A DNA stretch of 64,000 nucleotides, from positions 310,001 through 374,000 of the forward strand of contig NZ_SRXT01000006.1 in NCBI RefSeq assembly GCF_004792685.1. The letters are read 5' to 3'. Both the position numbers and the translations under genes were made by a program. Of the stretch, positions 16,136-24,704 are shown in pieces (positions within the stretch are counted from its first letter, which is position 1; the number at the start of each line of letters is the position of its first letter). The notes under the pieces are model-generated. The model saw only the letters and a list, made by a program, of their open reading frames with translations, was not told the DNA's origin and made no database searches. The DNA comes from Sphingomonas gei (lineage in GTDB: Bacteria > Pseudomonadota > Alphaproteobacteria > Sphingomonadales > Sphingomonadaceae).

Positions 16136-17539
16136 TTGTTCAAGGGTCTGACACCTATCAACTATAACGGCCGCGAAGTCTGGCCGCTGGTCGAGGGTGG
16201 CAAGGGTGTCGCGGCGACCAATCATGCCAGCGCGGGCGCCTGGGCGGCGGCCGGCGGCATCGGCACGGTGAGCGCAGTCAACGCCGACAGCTATGATGCC
16301 GAGGGCAAGATCATCCCGCAGATCTACAGCGCGCTCACCCGGCGCGAGCGCCACGAGGAACTGGTCCACTACGCGATCGAAGGCGCGGTCACTCAGGTCA
16401 AGAAGGCGTTCGAGATCGCCGGCGGCAAGGGCGCGGTCAACATCAACGTGCTGTGGGAGATGGGCGGCGCGCAGCGGATCCTGCACGGCGTGCTCGAACG
16501 CACCCGCGGCATGGTCGCCGGCGTGACCTGCGGCGCCGGCATGCCCTACAAGCTCAGCGAGATCACGGCGTCCTATGGCGTGAGCTATCTGCCGATCGTC
16601 AGCTCGGGCCGCGCCTTCCGCGCGTTGTGGAAGCGGGCTTATTCCAAGGCTTCGGAATGGCTGGCGGCCGTGGTCTATGAGGATCCGTGGCTCGCCGGCG
16701 GGCATAACGGTCTATCCAATGCCGAGGATCCGCTGGTGCCGCAGGACCCCTATCCCCGCGTTCGCGACTTGCGCGCGACGATGCGCGAGGGCGGCATCTC
16801 GGACGACGTGCCGATCGTGATGGCGGGCGGCGTCTGGTATCTGCGCGACTGGAGCGACTGGATCGACAATCCCGAACTCGGCAAGATCGCCTTCCAGTTC
16901 GGCACGCGCCCGCTGCTCACCAGAGAGAGCCCGATCCCCGAAGAGTGGAAGAACGCGTTGATGACGCTGGAGGAAGGCGACGTCCTGCTCCACCGCTTCT
17001 CGCCGACCGGTTTCTATTCCTCCGCGGTGCGAAATCCGTTCCTGCGCCACCTCGAGGCGCGATCCGAGCGCCAGATCGCCTATTCGACCGAACATGCCGG
17101 CGACCATGTTTTCCAGCTCGACGTCGGCGTGAAGGGCAAGAATTTCTGGGTGACCCGCAACGATCTGCTGCGCGCGCGCGAATGGTTCGGGCTCGGCTTC
17201 ACTTCGGCGCTCAAGACGCCGGACAACACGCTCGTCTTTGTCGGCGAGGAAGAGAAAGGTGTCATCCGCAAGGACCAGGCCGATTGCATGGGCTGCCTCA
17301 GCCAATGCCAATTCTCGTCCTGGGCCGATTCGGAGACCAATTCGACCGGCCGGCTCGCCGATCCGCGCAGCTTCTGCATCCAGAAGACCTTGCAGGATAT
17401 CGCGCATGGCGGTCCGGTGGAGGAGAATCTGATGTTCGCCGGGCACGGCGCCTATCAGTTCAAGCGCGATCCGTTCTACTCGAACGGCTTCGTTCCGACG
17501 GTGAAGCAGCTCGTCGACCGGATCCTGACCGGGGATTGA
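16136..17539 (+). CDS. NAD(P)H-dependent flavin oxidoreductase, nitronate-monooxygenase-like, with a Cys-rich motif
   Basis: 467 residues, TTG start; GGAGG five bases upstream makes the TTG at 16136 convincing. FMN-barrel features: GGIGTVSAVNAD near residue 40, VAGVTCGAGMP near 125, and IVMAGGVWYLRDW near 225. The enzyme class includes nitronate monooxygenases and enoyl reductases. Near the C-terminus DCMGCLSQCQFSSW gives Cys-x2-Cys-x3-Cys, not a feature of classical nitronate monooxygenases, and could bind a metal or an Fe-S centre. Substrate unknown. Confidence 0.8.
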   Translation: MFKGLTPINYNGREVWPLVEGGKGVAATNHASAGAWAAAGGIGTVSAVNADSYDAEGKIIPQIYSALTRRERHEELVHYAIEGAVTQVKKAFEIAGGKGAVNINVLWEMGGAQRILHGVLERTRGMVAGVTCGAGMPYKLSEITASYGVSYLPIVSSGRAFRALWKRAYSKASEWLAAVVYEDPWLAGGHNGLSNAEDPLVPQDPYPRVRDLRATMREGGISDDVPIVMAGGVWYLRDWSDWIDNPELGKIAFQFGTRPLLTRESPIPEEWKNALMTLEEGDVLLHRFSPTGFYSSAVRNPFLRHLEARSERQIAYSTEHAGDHVFQLDVGVKGKNFWVTRNDLLRAREWFGLGFTSALKTPDNTLVFVGEEEKGVIRKDQADCMGCLSQCQFSSWADSETNSTGRLADPRSFCIQKTLQDIAHGGPVEENLMFAGHGAYQFKRDPFYSNGFVPTVKQLVDRILTGD

Positions 17540-17550
17540 GCCTCGTGGCG

Positions 17551-17656
17551 CGTCATCCCCGCGAAAGCGGGGATCCATCTCCTGCCGGCGCCGACAAGAC
17601 CGCCGTGGCATTCGCTGCGCGTTCTGGTGTGGGCCCCTGCTTTCGCGGGGGTGACG
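17551..17656. repeat. Intergenic inverted repeat between convergent genes
   Basis: CGTCATCCCCGCGAAAGCGG at 17551 and its inverted near-copy ending GGGGGTGACG at 17656 bound the element. It sits 12 bases after the flavin oxidoreductase stop and 9 bases before the stop of the minus-strand dehydrogenase, so it may terminate both. Same family as the elements at 6455 and 19715. Confidence 0.75.
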
Positions 17657-17664
17657 ACTGCTCG

Positions 17665-18663
17665 TTACAACCACCCCTCCAGAACCTGATCGGGCGGCCG
17701 GTGCCCGTCGACCCAGGAGCGGATATTGGCGATGACCTTGCGCCCCATCGCCTCGCGGCCCTCGAACGTCGCCGAGCCGAGGTGGGGGAGCAGCACGACA
17801 TTGTCGAGCGCGACCAGCCGCGCATCGACCGCGGGTTCGCCGACATAGACGTCGAGCCCGGCGCCGGCGATCCGGCCCTCGGTCAGCGCCGCGATCAGCG
17901 CCTCGGGGTCGACGATCTCGCCCCGCGCGGTGTTGATCAGCCAGCCGTTCGGACCAAGCAGGTCCAGCCGCCGCGCATCGACCAGCCCGGCGGTGCCTGC
18001 GGTATGCGGGGTGTGGATCGTGACGATGTCGACCGCTTCCAGCATCGCGTCGAGCTCGGCGTGGAAGGTCGCGCCGAGCTGCGCCTCGGCGACTTCGGGA
18101 ATGCGGTGGCGGTTATGGTAATGGATCTGCAGCCCGAAGGCGCGGGCGCGCTGCGCTACGGCCTGGCCGATCCGGCCCATGCCGAGGATGCCGAGCTTCT
18201 TGCCGCCGATCCGGTGCCCGCGCATGCCGGTGGGGCGCCAGCCGGTCCATTCGCCCGAACGGACGAGCTTGTCGCCTTCGATCAGCCGGCGCGGGGCGGC
18301 GAGGATCAGCGCCATCGCCATGTCGGCGGTGTCCTCGGTCAGCACGCCCGGCGTGTTGGTGACGATGATCCCGCGGTCGCGCGCGGCCTTGAGGTCGATA
18401 TGCCCGACACCCGTGCCGTAATTGGCGATCAGGCGCAGGCGCTCCGGGGCCGCGGCGATCAGTTCGGCATCGACTCGGTCGGTCACCGTGGGGACGAACA
18501 CGTCGGCATCGGCCATCGCCGCAGCGAGCCCGGCGCGATCCATTGCGCGGTCGTCGGCGTTGAGCACCGAGTCGAACAATTCGGCCATCCGCGCCTCGAC
18601 AGCCTCGGGTAGCGTGCGGGTGACGGCCACGCGGGGGCGGGCAGGGCGCGCGATTTGTGCCAT
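17665..18663 (-). CDS. D-2-hydroxyacid dehydrogenase (glyoxylate/hydroxypyruvate reductase-like)
   Basis: 332 residues. NAD-binding GILGMGRIGQAVA near residue 155, catalytic Arg in NTARGEIVD, Glu in the following helix, and His in LLPHLGSAT. Overall it resembles bacterial glyoxylate reductases and glycerate dehydrogenases. The coenzyme-binding loop reads HYHNRHRIP; the Asn-Arg after the strand suggests a preference for NADP(H). It is cytoplasmic and monocistronic here. Confidence 0.85.
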   Translation of the reverse strand: MAQIARPARPRVAVTRTLPEAVEARMAELFDSVLNADDRAMDRAGLAAAMADADVFVPTVTDRVDAELIAAAPERLRLIANYGTGVGHIDLKAARDRGIIVTNTPGVLTEDTADMAMALILAAPRRLIEGDKLVRSGEWTGWRPTGMRGHRIGGKKLGILGMGRIGQAVAQRARAFGLQIHYHNRHRIPEVAEAQLGATFHAELDAMLEAVDIVTIHTPHTAGTAGLVDARRLDLLGPNGWLINTARGEIVDPEALIAALTEGRIAGAGLDVYVGEPAVDARLVALDNVVLLPHLGSATFEGREAMGRKVIANIRSWVDGHRPPDQVLEGWL

Positions 18664-18756
18664 TCAGGGTGAAGTGGCCGCAGCGGACGGCGCAGTCAAC
18701 GGCTTGAAGCACAAGCCATCGTGGCAGTATCAACAGGGATGACCAAAGGGGTTCGA

Positions 18757-19233
18757 ATGCGGCTGGGCGGATGGACGATGCTGGCGATCGGCGCGGCGGC
18801 GCTGGCTTCGCCCGTGCTCGCGCAGCGCAAGCCGCCTTATTGGGTGTCGATCGACGTCGACAAGGCACATCTGCGCACCGGGCCGGGGCGGAATTACCCG
18901 GCGAGCTGGCGCTATCAGCGCCGCGAGCTGCCGCTCAAGGTGCTCGACGTCTATGGCGAATGGCGCAAGGTCGAGGATCCCGGCGGCACCCAGGGCTGGA
19001 TGCTGCGCAACTTCCTCGATGAGCGGCGCACTGCGATCGTCGTCGGCGCAGTGACCGAGCTGCGTTCTTCGCCGCAACCCGATGCGCACATCAACTGGCG
19101 AGTCGAGCCCGGTGTGGTCGGCCGGATCAGCAAATGCGCGAGCAATTGGTGCCGCTTCGACGTCGGCGGCCGCATCGGCTATGTCGAGCAATCGCACATC
19201 TGGGGCGTCGAGCCCGGCGAAGCGGTCGACTGA
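18757..19233 (+). CDS. Secreted SH3-domain protein
   Basis: 158 residues. Signal peptide of about 24 residues (ending ASPVLAQ). Two bacterial SH3-like segments follow: the first has AHLRTGPGRNYPASWRYQRRELPLKV, described as residues about 37-62, with GTQGWMLRNFL; the second, EVTELRSSPQPDA in form, has GRIGYVEQSHIWGVEP. Such domains bind cell-wall peptides or act as adaptors in the periplasm. The ATG at 18757 was preferred over 18739 because AAGGGG precedes it. Confidence 0.8.
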   Translation: MRLGGWTMLAIGAAALASPVLAQRKPPYWVSIDVDKAHLRTGPGRNYPASWRYQRRELPLKVLDVYGEWRKVEDPGGTQGWMLRNFLDERRTAIVVGAVTELRSSPQPDAHINWRVEPGVVGRISKCASNWCRFDVGGRIGYVEQSHIWGVEPGEAVD

Positions 19234-19278
19234 GGTTCCTTTCGGCGGCCCATGCGTTGCGCCGCCGAGGAGAACAGA

Positions 19279-19683
19279 ATGACTTTCCGATTTGCCGCGC
19301 TGACGATCGCCCTGGCCGGCGCGATGCTGGTTCCAACGAGCGCCTTTGCCCAGAGTGCGGGCGCATTCATGACCAATCCGGCCTATGCCGATCCGGCACC
19401 GGTCGAGTGCATCACTACCTTCGACATGCAGCATTGCGCCGCGCACGAACTGCGCACCGCCGATGCGCGGATGTCCGCGCTCTACGCCAAGCTGCGCGCA
19501 CGGCTGAAGCCGGCCGCGCGCCAGCGGCTGCTCGCCGAACAGCGCAAATGGCTGGCCCAGCGCGACCGCGGCTGCATCGCCAAGGGCGATCGCTACCGCG
19601 GCGGGACCATGGCGGGGGTGGTGACGACGCAATGCTGGGTAGACGTCACCAAGGCGCGCGCGAAAGTGCTCGCCGGGCGCTGA
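19279..19683 (+). CDS. LprI/DUF1311-family lysozyme-inhibitor-like protein, secreted
   Basis: 134 residues. Signal peptide about 1-24 (ALTIALAGAMLVPTSAFAQ). The mature part has the DUF1311 pattern with cysteines and RLLAEQRKWLAQRDRGC, as in the LprI lysozyme inhibitor family. It probably acts in the periplasm against lysozyme or as a general envelope protein. Preceded by CGAGGAG. It lies 45 bases after the SH3-protein stop. Confidence 0.8.
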   Translation: MTFRFAALTIALAGAMLVPTSAFAQSAGAFMTNPAYADPAPVECITTFDMQHCAAHELRTADARMSALYAKLRARLKPAARQRLLAEQRKWLAQRDRGCIAKGDRYRGGTMAGVVTTQCWVDVTKARAKVLAGR

Positions 19684-19714
19684 GTGGGTCACATCCGGGA
19701 CCCTTATTCTTTTT

Positions 19715-19796
19715 CGTCATCCCGGCGAAGGCCGGGACCCAGGGTCGCAGGCGACACGGCCTTTGGCTCTGGGCCCCGGCCTTCGCCGGGGTGACG
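19715..19796. repeat. Intergenic inverted repeat between convergent genes
   Basis: CGTCATCCCGGCGAAGGCC at 19715 and its complement ending GGGGTGACG at 19796. It lies between the LprI-like gene and the thiolase gene, which are convergent. Same family as the elements at 6455 and 17551, with several arm segments identical to the one at 6455. Confidence 0.8.
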
Positions 19797-19823
19797 GAGT
19801 AAATTTGCAGTCGAGGGGACTTG

Positions 19824-21011
19824 CTAAACCAGCAATTCCACCGCCATCGCAGTCGCCTCGCCGCCGCCGATGCACAACGACGCGAGGCCGCGCTTCTGGC
19901 CGTGCGTCTCCAGCGCCGACAGCAGAGTGGCGAGCACCCGTGCGCCGCTCGCGCCGATCGGATGGCCGAGCGCGCAGGCGCCGCCATGGACGTTGAGCAC
20001 GTCATGCGAAATGCCGAGATCGTGCATCGCGATCATCGCGACGCAGGCGAACGCCTCGTTGACTTCGAACAAGTCGACATCGCCGATCTGCCAGCCGGCC
20101 CTGTCCAGCGCCTTGCGCATCGCGAACACCGGCGCAGTGGTGAAGCGGGCGGGGGCATGGGCGTGCGCGGCATGCGCCACGACGCGGGCGACCGGATTGA
20201 GCCCGAGCCGGTCGGCGACGCTCCGCCGCGTCATCACCAAAGCCGCGGCGCCGTCCGAGATCGACGAGGCATTGGCGGCGGTGATCGTGCCGTCCTTCGA
20301 GAAAGCCGGCTTGAGCGTCGGGATCTTCGCGATGTCGCCGCGGGCCGGCTGCTCGTCGAGGGTGACCGTGGTGACCCCCTTGCGACCCTTTACTTCCACT
20401 GGGACGATCTCGCGGTCGAATGCGCCCGATTGCTGCGCCTTTTGCGCGCGCTGGAGCGAGGCAATGGCGAAATCGTCCTGCGCTGCGCGCGTGAACTGAT
20501 ATTCCTGCGCCGTCTCCTCGGCGAAGCTGCCCATCAGCCGACCTGGCTCATAGGCGTCCTCGAGCCCGTCGAGATACATATGGTCCTTGATCACGTCGTG
20601 CCCGATCCGCGCGCCGGCGCGGTGGCGCAGCGAGAGATAGGGCGCGTTGGTCATGCTCTCCATGCCGCCGGCGACGAGCAGATCGACCGAGCCCGCGGCG
20701 AGCGCGTCGGCCGCCATGATCGCCGCCTGCATTCCCGATCCGCACATTTTGTTGATCGTCGTCGCTTCGATGTGGTTGGGCAGCCCGGCGTTGAGCGCCG
20801 CCTGCCGCGCCGGCGCCTGGCCGAGCCCGGCGGGGAGCACGCAGCCCATATAGATGCATTCGACGGCATCGCCCTTGAGCCCCGCGCGCTCGACCGCCGC
20901 GCCGACGGCGGTGGCGCCTAGATCGGTGGCGCTGGCATCGGTCAGGCAACCCTGGAAGCTGCCCATCGGGGTGCGCGCATAGGATACGATGACGATATCG
21001 TCGGCGGACAT
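19824..21011 (-). CDS. Acetyl-CoA C-acetyltransferase (thiolase)
   Basis: 395 residues. The thiolase catalytic residues are in place: nucleophile Cys in NKMCGSGM near residue 88, NEAFA near 320, HGGACALGHPIGASGAR (residues about 347-363) and the second Cys in SLCIGGGEA. It condenses two acetyl-CoA or cleaves acetoacetyl-CoA and could serve fatty-acid/ketone metabolism or polyhydroxybutyrate synthesis. No pha genes adjoin. Start at ATG 21011. Confidence 0.88.
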   Translation of the reverse strand: MSADDIVIVSYARTPMGSFQGCLTDASATDLGATAVGAAVERAGLKGDAVECIYMGCVLPAGLGQAPARQAALNAGLPNHIEATTINKMCGSGMQAAIMAADALAAGSVDLLVAGGMESMTNAPYLSLRHRAGARIGHDVIKDHMYLDGLEDAYEPGRLMGSFAEETAQEYQFTRAAQDDFAIASLQRAQKAQQSGAFDREIVPVEVKGRKGVTTVTLDEQPARGDIAKIPTLKPAFSKDGTITAANASSISDGAAALVMTRRSVADRLGLNPVARVVAHAAHAHAPARFTTAPVFAMRKALDRAGWQIGDVDLFEVNEAFACVAMIAMHDLGISHDVLNVHGGACALGHPIGASGARVLATLLSALETHGQKRGLASLCIGGGEATAMAVELLV

Positions 21012-21097
21012 TGTTTTCCTCTCGATTGTTGGGGGCGATCTAGTGATCCTCGGCGCGGTTTGCAAAACCCCGCGCCCAGCCCCAAGGAAGCATCCGC

Positions 21098-21358
21098 ATG
21101 GCGCTTGTCGACATCCTCAAATGGGCAGCCTCGATCAGCGGCATGATCGCCGCCTTCATGGTCTCGCTCGATTTCGGCCGGCGGATCACCGGCTGGGGCT
21201 TCGCCTTGTTCGTCGCCTCGAGCATCTGCTGGATCAGCGGCGCTTTGATGTCGGACGACGAGGCTCTCTGGACGCAGAACATCGTATTGTTCGGCATCAA
21301 CATATTCGGAGTCTATCGCTACCTGATCCGCAAACGGCCGCCGCACGATGCCGACTGA
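21098..21358 (+). CDS. Small integral membrane protein
   Basis: 86 residues with three hydrophobic segments (about 8-25, 32-48, 58-75) and a basic C-terminus (YRYLIRKRPPHDAD). No named family is certain; the QNIVLFGINIFGVYRYL segment resembles PQ-loop-type half transporters. The stop overlaps the prepilin peptidase start by 11 bases, implying co-translation, although the two functions need not be linked. Confidence 0.6.
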   Translation: MALVDILKWAASISGMIAAFMVSLDFGRRITGWGFALFVASSICWISGALMSDDEALWTQNIVLFGINIFGVYRYLIRKRPPHDAD

Positions 21359-22157
21359 CGTCTGGCTCTGGCCGGTGCTGCTCGGCGTGCTGGGGCTGGT
21401 GTTCGGGAGCTTCATCGCGACGGTGGCGATCCGCTGGCCGCAGGGCCGCTCCCCGTTGCACGGGCGTTCGCAATGCGACGGCTGCGACAAGCCGCTCGCC
21501 GCGCGCGAACTGGTGCCGCTGGTCAGCTTCGTGTTCCAGCGCGGCAAATGTCGTGGGTGCGGCGCGCCGATCCACCCGAGCCATTTCGTCACCGAACTCC
21601 TCGGCCTGGCGATCGGCGTGACCGCGGGCGTGGCCATGCCGGGGATGGGCGGCGTGGCGGGGGCGGCGTTCGGCTGGCTGTTGCTCGCATTGGCCGCGCT
21701 CGATCTGACGGCGTTCTGGCTGCCCAATCTGCTCACCGGCGCATTGGCGGCGGCGGGGCTGGCGACCGGGCTGCTCGGCCTCTGGCCGCCGATCGAAGCG
21801 CGGCTGATCGGCGGGATCGGCGGCTATGCGGCGCTGGCGGCAGTCGCGGCCGGCTATCGGCTGGCGCGGGGGCGCCAGGGGCTGGGCGGCGGCGACCCCA
21901 AATTGTTCGGCGCGATCGGCTGCTGGCTCGGCTGGCAGGCATTGCCGCTGGTGCTGCTCGCCGCGGCGCTGATCGGGCTCGCGGCGGTGCTCGGCCTCTA
22001 CATGGGCGGGCGAAAAGTCACCGCCACCGATCGGCTGCCGTTCGGCGTGATGCTTGCCGCCGCTGCATTCACGGTGTGGATCGGCCAAGCGTTGACGCCG
22101 CTGCCCGCGTCGGAACAGACTGTCGTCAGGGTTGAGCTTCCGGTGGAGGTCCGTTGA
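21348..22157 (+). CDS. Prepilin peptidase (A24 family)
   Basis: 269 residues. Membrane aspartic protease that cleaves and usually N-methylates type IV pilin-like precursors. The N-terminal zinc domain has CDGC and CRGC, the first catalytic Asp lies in ALDLTAFWLPN (about residue 115) and the second in GLGGGDPKLFGAIG (about residue 184). Eight hydrophobic helices are visible. The FGSF signature and a normal N-terminal methyltransferase-type domain suggest both activities. No pilus genes are in the window. The stop overlaps the next start by one base (TGATG). Confidence 0.88.
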   Translation: MPTDVWLWPVLLGVLGLVFGSFIATVAIRWPQGRSPLHGRSQCDGCDKPLAARELVPLVSFVFQRGKCRGCGAPIHPSHFVTELLGLAIGVTAGVAMPGMGGVAGAAFGWLLLALAALDLTAFWLPNLLTGALAAAGLATGLLGLWPPIEARLIGGIGGYAALAAVAAGYRLARGRQGLGGGDPKLFGAIGCWLGWQALPLVLLAAALIGLAAVLGLYMGGRKVTATDRLPFGVMLAAAAFTVWIGQALTPLPASEQTVVRVELPVEVR

Positions 22158-23563
22158 TGCGCGAACTGCTCGATCGCCAGCGCGCCGCGTTCATGGCCGA
22201 ACTTCCGGTGCCGCTGGCGGCGCGCAAGGACCGGCTCGCGCGCGCGATCGCGCTGGTCGCCGACAATGCCGATCGCTTCTGCGACGCGCTCAGCGAGGAT
22301 TTCGGGCATCGCAGCCGCGAGCAATCGATGATCGCCGACATTGCCGCCTCGGTCGCACCGCTTCGTCACGCGCTCAAGCATGTCGCGCGCTGGTCGAAAA
22401 GCACGCGCAAACCGGTGATGTTCCCGCTCGGGCTGCTCGGCGGGCGCGCCTGGGTCGAATATCAGCCCAAGGGCGTGGTCGGGATCATCGCGCCGTGGAA
22501 TTTCCCGGTGAACCTCGTGATGAGCCCGCTCGCCGGGGTGCTCGCCGCGGGCAATCGCGCGATGGTCAAGACCAGCGAATTCACCCCGGTGGTCGCCCTC
22601 TTGTTCGAGGAACTCGCGCCCCGATATTTCGCGGCCGAGGAAGTGGCGTTCGTCAGCGGCGGGCCCGAGATTGGCAAGGCCTTCGCCGGGCTCCCGTTCG
22701 ATCACCTGCTGTTCACCGGCGCGACCGGGATCGCCAGGCACATCCTCCATGCCGCAGCGGACAATCTCGTGCCGGTGACGCTCGAGCTCGGCGGCAAGTC
22801 GCCGGTCGTGATCGGCCGCTCGGCGGACATAGCCCAGGCGACCGAGCGCGTGGTGATGGGCAAGATGCTCAACGCCGGGCAGATCTGCCTCGCGCCCGAT
22901 TACCTGCTGGTGCCCGCAGAGAAGGAAGCGGAAGCCGTCGCCGGGCTGACCCGCGCGGCCTCGGCGATGTATCCGAATTTGCTCGCCAATCCCGACTACA
23001 CTGCAGTGATCAACGATCGCCACCATGCCCGGTTGAACGATTGGATCGAGGACGCGCGGGTCAAAGGCGCCGAGGTGATCGCAGTCAATCCGGCGAACGA
23101 AGACTTCGCCGCGTCCAATTCGCGCAAGATGCCGCTCCACATCCTCCGCGGCGCGACCGACGAGATGACGGTGATGCAGGAGGAGATCTTCGGCCCGATC
23201 CTGCCGGTGCGGAGCTATCAACATATCGACGACGCGATCGCCGAAGTGAACCGCCGCGACCGGCCGCTGGCGCTCTATCATTTCGGCAGCGACCGCGAGG
23301 AGCGCCGCCGCGTGCTCGACCGGACGATCTCGGGCGGGGTGACGCTCGACGACGTGATCTTTCACGTCAGCCAGGAGGAATTGCCCTTTGGCGGCATCGG
23401 TCCGTCGGGGACCGGCGCCTATCATGGCGAAGCGGGCTTCCGCACGTTCAGCCACGCGCGCAGCATCTACCGGCAGCCGCGGCTCGACGTGGCCAAGTTC
23501 GCGGGGATGAAGCCGCCTTACGGCAAGGCGACCCGGGCGACGATCAGAAGGCAGATGAAGTAA
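22157..23563 (+). CDS. Coniferyl-aldehyde-type dehydrogenase
   Basis: 468 residues. Class 3-like aldehyde dehydrogenase with IIAPWNFPVNLVMSPLAG at about residues 113-130, general base Glu in TLELGGKSP, and nucleophile Cys in NAGQICLAPDY. The pattern of DFGHRSREQSMIADI near the N-terminus matches coniferyl aldehyde dehydrogenases, which oxidise coniferaldehyde to ferulate in aromatic degradation. No other lignin-degradation gene is adjacent, so a general fatty or aromatic aldehyde substrate is also possible. The ATG at 22157 overlaps the preceding TGA. Confidence 0.82.
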   Translation: MRELLDRQRAAFMAELPVPLAARKDRLARAIALVADNADRFCDALSEDFGHRSREQSMIADIAASVAPLRHALKHVARWSKSTRKPVMFPLGLLGGRAWVEYQPKGVVGIIAPWNFPVNLVMSPLAGVLAAGNRAMVKTSEFTPVVALLFEELAPRYFAAEEVAFVSGGPEIGKAFAGLPFDHLLFTGATGIARHILHAAADNLVPVTLELGGKSPVVIGRSADIAQATERVVMGKMLNAGQICLAPDYLLVPAEKEAEAVAGLTRAASAMYPNLLANPDYTAVINDRHHARLNDWIEDARVKGAEVIAVNPANEDFAASNSRKMPLHILRGATDEMTVMQEEIFGPILPVRSYQHIDDAIAEVNRRDRPLALYHFGSDREERRRVLDRTISGGVTLDDVIFHVSQEELPFGGIGPSGTGAYHGEAGFRTFSHARSIYRQPRLDVAKFAGMKPPYGKATRATIRRQMK

Positions 23564-23594
23564 TCGGATTTGGCTTGGTCGTGGGGGAATGACG

Positions 23595-23969
23595 ATGAGT
23601 ACCGGTCTCTTGTTGGCGTTGGCGCTCCAGACGATTTCATACGATCCGGCGGTTCGCCGGCATATCCAGTGCATTCGGCTCGAATCGCGCGAACCGGATC
23701 GCCCGGGAGCGCCTCGCGAGGAGATGCCGCTTAAGGCTGGGCCTTCGCCGATGGTCGTCGAATATGGCCGCGTGATTCAATTTTGCCATCGCGAGCGGGC
23801 GCGTGCGATTTCCGCGCTTCATTCCGTCATCAAGGCCCGCCATCCGGATTGGAAGGACGAGGAAACGGCCCGTGTCGCCGAGCGCGTACTGAGTCGCGAG
23901 GAGCTCGAGATGCTTCACCACGGACTGGCGCGCACGTCGACGTCGCATGGGCCGCTGGATGATTTCTAG
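23595..23969 (+). CDS. Hypothetical secreted or anchored protein
   Basis: 124 residues. The N-terminus is hydrophobic (GLLLALALQ), suggesting a short signal or anchor. I do not recognise the family. The C-terminal half is helical and charged. The ATG at 23595 was chosen over 23589 because GGGGG lies about eight bases upstream. It follows the aldehyde dehydrogenase by 31 bases and precedes a terminator, so it probably ends that transcript. Confidence 0.5.
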   Translation: MSTGLLLALALQTISYDPAVRRHIQCIRLESREPDRPGAPREEMPLKAGPSPMVVEYGRVIQFCHRERARAISALHSVIKARHPDWKDEETARVAERVLSREELEMLHHGLARTSTSHGPLDDF

Positions 23970-24013
23970 AATTTGCGGAAGCGCCAATCTTCTCCACGAA
24001 AGGACGAAAAAAA

Positions 24014-24037
24014 GGCCGCCCCGGAGGGCGGCCGTTT
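24014..24037 (+). terminator. Rho-independent terminator
   Basis: GGCCGCCC, loop CGGA, GGGCGGCC, then GTTTG. The stem is eight perfect pairs. An A-tract precedes it, so it may work in both directions. It lies 45 bases after the hypothetical gene stop and before the MarR gene. Confidence 0.75.
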
Positions 24038-24108
24038 GAAAGTTTTAGGAGAGGATGCCTGAAAGGCCTGATCCTTCTGCAGCGAGACGGGTTATGCTGC
24101 AAGTGCGA

Positions 24109-24140
24109 AATGATAACGGTATCATTGCAGAAAATGCAAT
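24109..24140. promoter_or_regulatory. Overlapping palindromes upstream of marR-type gene, likely operator
   Basis: AATGATA (24109-24115) and TATCATT (24120-24126) are perfect inverted repeats with a 4-base spacer. A second palindrome, ATTGCA (24124-24129) and TGCAAT (24135-24140) with a 5-base spacer, overlaps it. The sites lie 52-83 bases before the MarR start, so self-regulation by the MarR protein is likely. Confidence 0.55.
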
Positions 24141-24191
24141 CGTACAGCGTTGTCGCTTGCAGCGACTGAAGGTTGGCAGCACGATGGCCGC

Positions 24192-24635
24192 ATGCCCAAC
24201 TCGCTGAAGCTCGACGAATTTCTGCCCTATCGGCTGTCGATCGCGTCGAACACGGTGTCGGACGCAGTGGCCAGCGCGTATCGCACCCTGTTCGGGCTGC
24301 GTATCCCCGAATGGCGGCTAGTGGCGGTGCTCGCCGAGGGCGGGGCGATGAGCCAGCAGGCGTTGTGCGGGCGAACGCGGATGGACAAGGTGACCGTCAG
24401 CCGCGCCGCGATCGCGCTGGCCGAACGCGGGCTGATCCAGCGCGCCGCCAATCCCGACGATCAGCGCTCGCATCTGCTGACCCTGTCGCAACAGGGCTGG
24501 GGCCTGTACGAGCAGGTCGCACCCAAGGCGCTCGAGTTCGAGAGGCGGATCTTTGAGACCTTGTCCGACGCCGAACGCGAGCAATTGCGCGCGATGCTCG
24601 AGCGGATTGAGGCCGCGGCGATCGCGCTTGATTAG
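24192..24635 (+). CDS. MarR-family transcriptional regulator
   Basis: 147 residues. Winged-helix protein with recognition region TRMDKVTVSRAAIALAERGLIQR (residues about 71-93) and wing RAANPDDQRSHLLTLSQQG. Proteins of this family are dimers that bind palindromes and release them on binding small aromatic or other ligands. The palindromes just upstream suggest autoregulation. The next gene, malate synthase G, is co-directional 69 bases downstream, but a regulatory link is not shown. Confidence 0.85.
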   Translation: MPNSLKLDEFLPYRLSIASNTVSDAVASAYRTLFGLRIPEWRLVAVLAEGGAMSQQALCGRTRMDKVTVSRAAIALAERGLIQRAANPDDQRSHLLTLSQQGWGLYEQVAPKALEFERRIFETLSDAEREQLRAMLERIEAAAIALD

Positions 24636-24704
24636 CGGCGCGGCGCCCGATAGGTCGCGCAGGCCCTCCCCAGGCGTCGTACGATGCATGCCAAGGGAGT
24701 TGCT

